A DNA stretch of 64,000 nucleotides, from contig JAPOVV010000054.1 of assembly GCA_026707945.1 (NCBI GenBank), positions 1 through 64,000 of the forward strand, given 5' to 3'. Origin of the DNA: Gammaproteobacteria bacterium. GTDB lineage: Bacteria > Pseudomonadota > Gammaproteobacteria > Pseudomonadales > Azotimanducaceae. Both the position numbers and the translations under genes were made by a program. Below the pieces are notes generated by a model. That model was not told the origin of the DNA, made no database searches, and saw only the letters and a program-made list of their open reading frames with translations. Shown here one piece after another: positions 62,695-64,000 of the stretch (within the stretch, counting starts at the first letter, position 1; every line of letters starts with the position of its first letter).

Positions 62695-63967
62695 TGATCT
62701 TCGTGGAGAATTCAATAAAGGCGGCTTTTTGCTCGTTTTCTAATTTGCCATCTGCCACGATTCGATATTTGTTTATGCCGTCAAACGCACTGACTTTCGT
62801 CACCCAATGATCGTTCTCATGTTGCGTATGCATGATCACTGAATCTCTAACGTCTATGAGTAGATTTGGATAAAAGACGCCGGTGCTGACGACATCCATT
62901 TCTTCGACCAGGACTGCACCTCCGAACATTGTTTTTGAATAGTACCGCGACCAAAAATCATGTCCGGGGTCCCTGACAAGGAATCTCTCTGATTCCGGGA
63001 GAATGTATTCTTCCGGAACCGGACTCAAATCTTCAATAACCGCACTCGCCTCGGCGCTACTACTCGGGATGACAAGCGGTTTTGCTACTGCGAGTGCCGC
63101 GAAAGACGAAGATCTTGGATCGGAATGGCGCTCGATTTTCTGCTTTATCCGTGTTGTAGGTGCCATCGAGTATGGTCTATAGCGATAAGCCTGCCATCTT
63201 GCCCGTCGAGCGTGATCGGAGATCAGGCTAGGCGCTATTAAGGGCTCGTCTTTGTGTTTTTGCATATGGAAGAGCAATCTGTATGCAGCGCGACGCTCCG
63301 CGTCAGGCATGTCCTGGGCGATTTCGTATATTGCAAAAAAGTCAGATAAGCGTTCACGATATGGTTCGAGAAGCGCTTGGTCTTCTGGGTGTAACATGCC
63401 GAGCGCTCCGTCAACGGGAATGGACGAAAACCATTCTTGATCCTGCAATTCCCGAACCGTCTCGATACGCTGTTCACGCTTCATCTCGAAATAGTCGCGG
63501 AACAGTTCGATCTTTTTGATTGCGTCAGTGGATAACTCGTCTAGATTTACTAGCCTGGATAACGCAGCCAATTTCCGCTTCTCGTTTTCGATCGAATACT
63601 CGATCTTGGGATCTCTCAGTGCGCTACTTTCAAGTCGGTCGAGATACTCGAAAGGATCGAGCTGAGGCACATAGGGTTGTTGCGATCCACTTAGCGCACG
63701 TTGAAATTCCTTGCTGAAGAACATCTCTGGAGCGATGGTTTCCTCAGTGATGTTGAATTGATATACGACGCCTTTTGGAATACCCCACGTCGTCACGTCT
63801 CCCCGCGTTGCACGTTTCCATTCCTCTAGAAAATACGTGTGTTCTTCGTCGTACGTCCATTTCGTTTCTGTATCGTCTTGATCTGCGCTTTCCGATCTTG
63901 CCACCAAAGAAATCGCGACCACGAGCACGCACGTGATATAGAGTGATCGAGTCAGTGGAGTTTTCAT
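62678..63967 (-). CDS. Exported protein of unknown function, paralogue B
   Basis: 429 residues, collinear with the protein at 59567-60856: signal helix (about 7-22), KWTYDEEHTYFLEEWKRA, EMFFSKEFQRAL, ENEKRKLAALSRLVNLDEL, PYRERLSDFFAIYEIAQDM, RYYSKTMFGGAVLVEEMDV and HWVTKVSAFDGINKYRIVADGKLE. The central and C-terminal loops differ widely. The two copies flank the HicBA-like pair and the VOC gene, so the interval arose by duplication plus insertion or by insertion between tandem copies. The function is unknown. Confidence 0.65.
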   Translation of the reverse strand: MKTPLTRSLYITCVLVVAISLVARSESADQDDTETKWTYDEEHTYFLEEWKRATRGDVTTWGIPKGVVYQFNITEETIAPEMFFSKEFQRALSGSQQPYVPQLDPFEYLDRLESSALRDPKIEYSIENEKRKLAALSRLVNLDELSTDAIKKIELFRDYFEMKREQRIETVRELQDQEWFSSIPVDGALGMLHPEDQALLEPYRERLSDFFAIYEIAQDMPDAERRAAYRLLFHMQKHKDEPLIAPSLISDHARRARWQAYRYRPYSMAPTTRIKQKIERHSDPRSSSFAALAVAKPLVIPSSSAEASAVIEDLSPVPEEYILPESERFLVRDPGHDFWSRYYSKTMFGGAVLVEEMDVVSTGVFYPNLLIDVRDSVIMHTQHENDHWVTKVSAFDGINKYRIVADGKLENEQKAAFIEFSTKIIKRRG

Positions 63968-64000
63968 GAGTTAACTGCCAGTTGATACGATGATGGACGT

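Overview
The window most likely comes from a gammaproteobacterium. It has a TonB-dependent receptor with a carboxypeptidase-like N-terminal domain, a Znu zinc ABC transporter, a DmsE/MtrA-MtrB outer-membrane electron conduit and a type IVb (R64/TCP-like) pilus operon, all Gram-negative traits. Base composition is near 50% GC and fairly even. No rRNA, tRNA, CRISPR array or intact prophage was seen. The assignment rests on gene content only.

Layout. 1-7.6 kb: tail of an outer-membrane protein gene, an exported esterase, and a divergent zinc-uptake locus (TonB receptor-znuC-znuB leftward, znuA rightward). 7.6-12 kb: two paralogous modules, each a long structured leader, an overlapping small ORF, a coiled-coil membrane protein and a terminal hairpin. 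They flank a BrnT/BrnA toxin-antitoxin pair and are followed by a nucleotidyltransferase module. 12-18.2 kb: exported Sel1-like, FGE-like and unknown proteins, then an ImmA/IrrE-DUF4411 pair. 18.3-29.9 kb: a compact type IVb pilus operon ending in a 992-residue pilin-headed protein with two families of cysteine-rich repeats. 30-37 kb: a probable defence/conflict region with two ATPases behind a perfect palindrome, an AbiEii-like nucleotidyltransferase, a Fic-like protein lacking the catalytic His, and a decayed copy of the 11-12 kb nucleotidyltransferase module. 37-44.4 kb: phosphatase, methyltransferase, aminoglycoside-phosphotransferase-like kinase, lipoprotein amidase, and a graveyard of toxin-antitoxin systems (two VapBC-type and one MNT/HEPN, all with damaged toxins or partners). 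44.5-55 kb: an extracellular electron-transfer locus (diheme cytochrome, decaheme MtrA/DmsE, MtrB porin) divergent from a 1725-residue exported protein with two haem-binding motifs and a DUF1501 Tat substrate. 55-64 kb: a truncated IS110 transposase, an exported ankyrin-repeat protein, intact VapBC and HicBA-like pairs, a VOC protein, and two paralogous exported proteins of unknown function.

How the genes work together. The Znu ABC transporter and its linked TonB receptor form a candidate complete route for zinc, or a zinc-binding molecule, across both membranes. The pilus operon encodes secretin, alignment proteins, ATPase, platform protein, major pilin and tip-like proteins, but no prepilin peptidase here. 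The MtrA-MtrB pair should carry electrons across the outer membrane, fed by the co-transcribed diheme protein. The density of toxin-antitoxin modules, several in decay, points to heavy gene turnover in the 8-12 kb and 34-44 kb segments. The strongest candidates for something undescribed are the repeated RNA-leader/coiled-coil module and the cysteine-rich pilus-tip protein.
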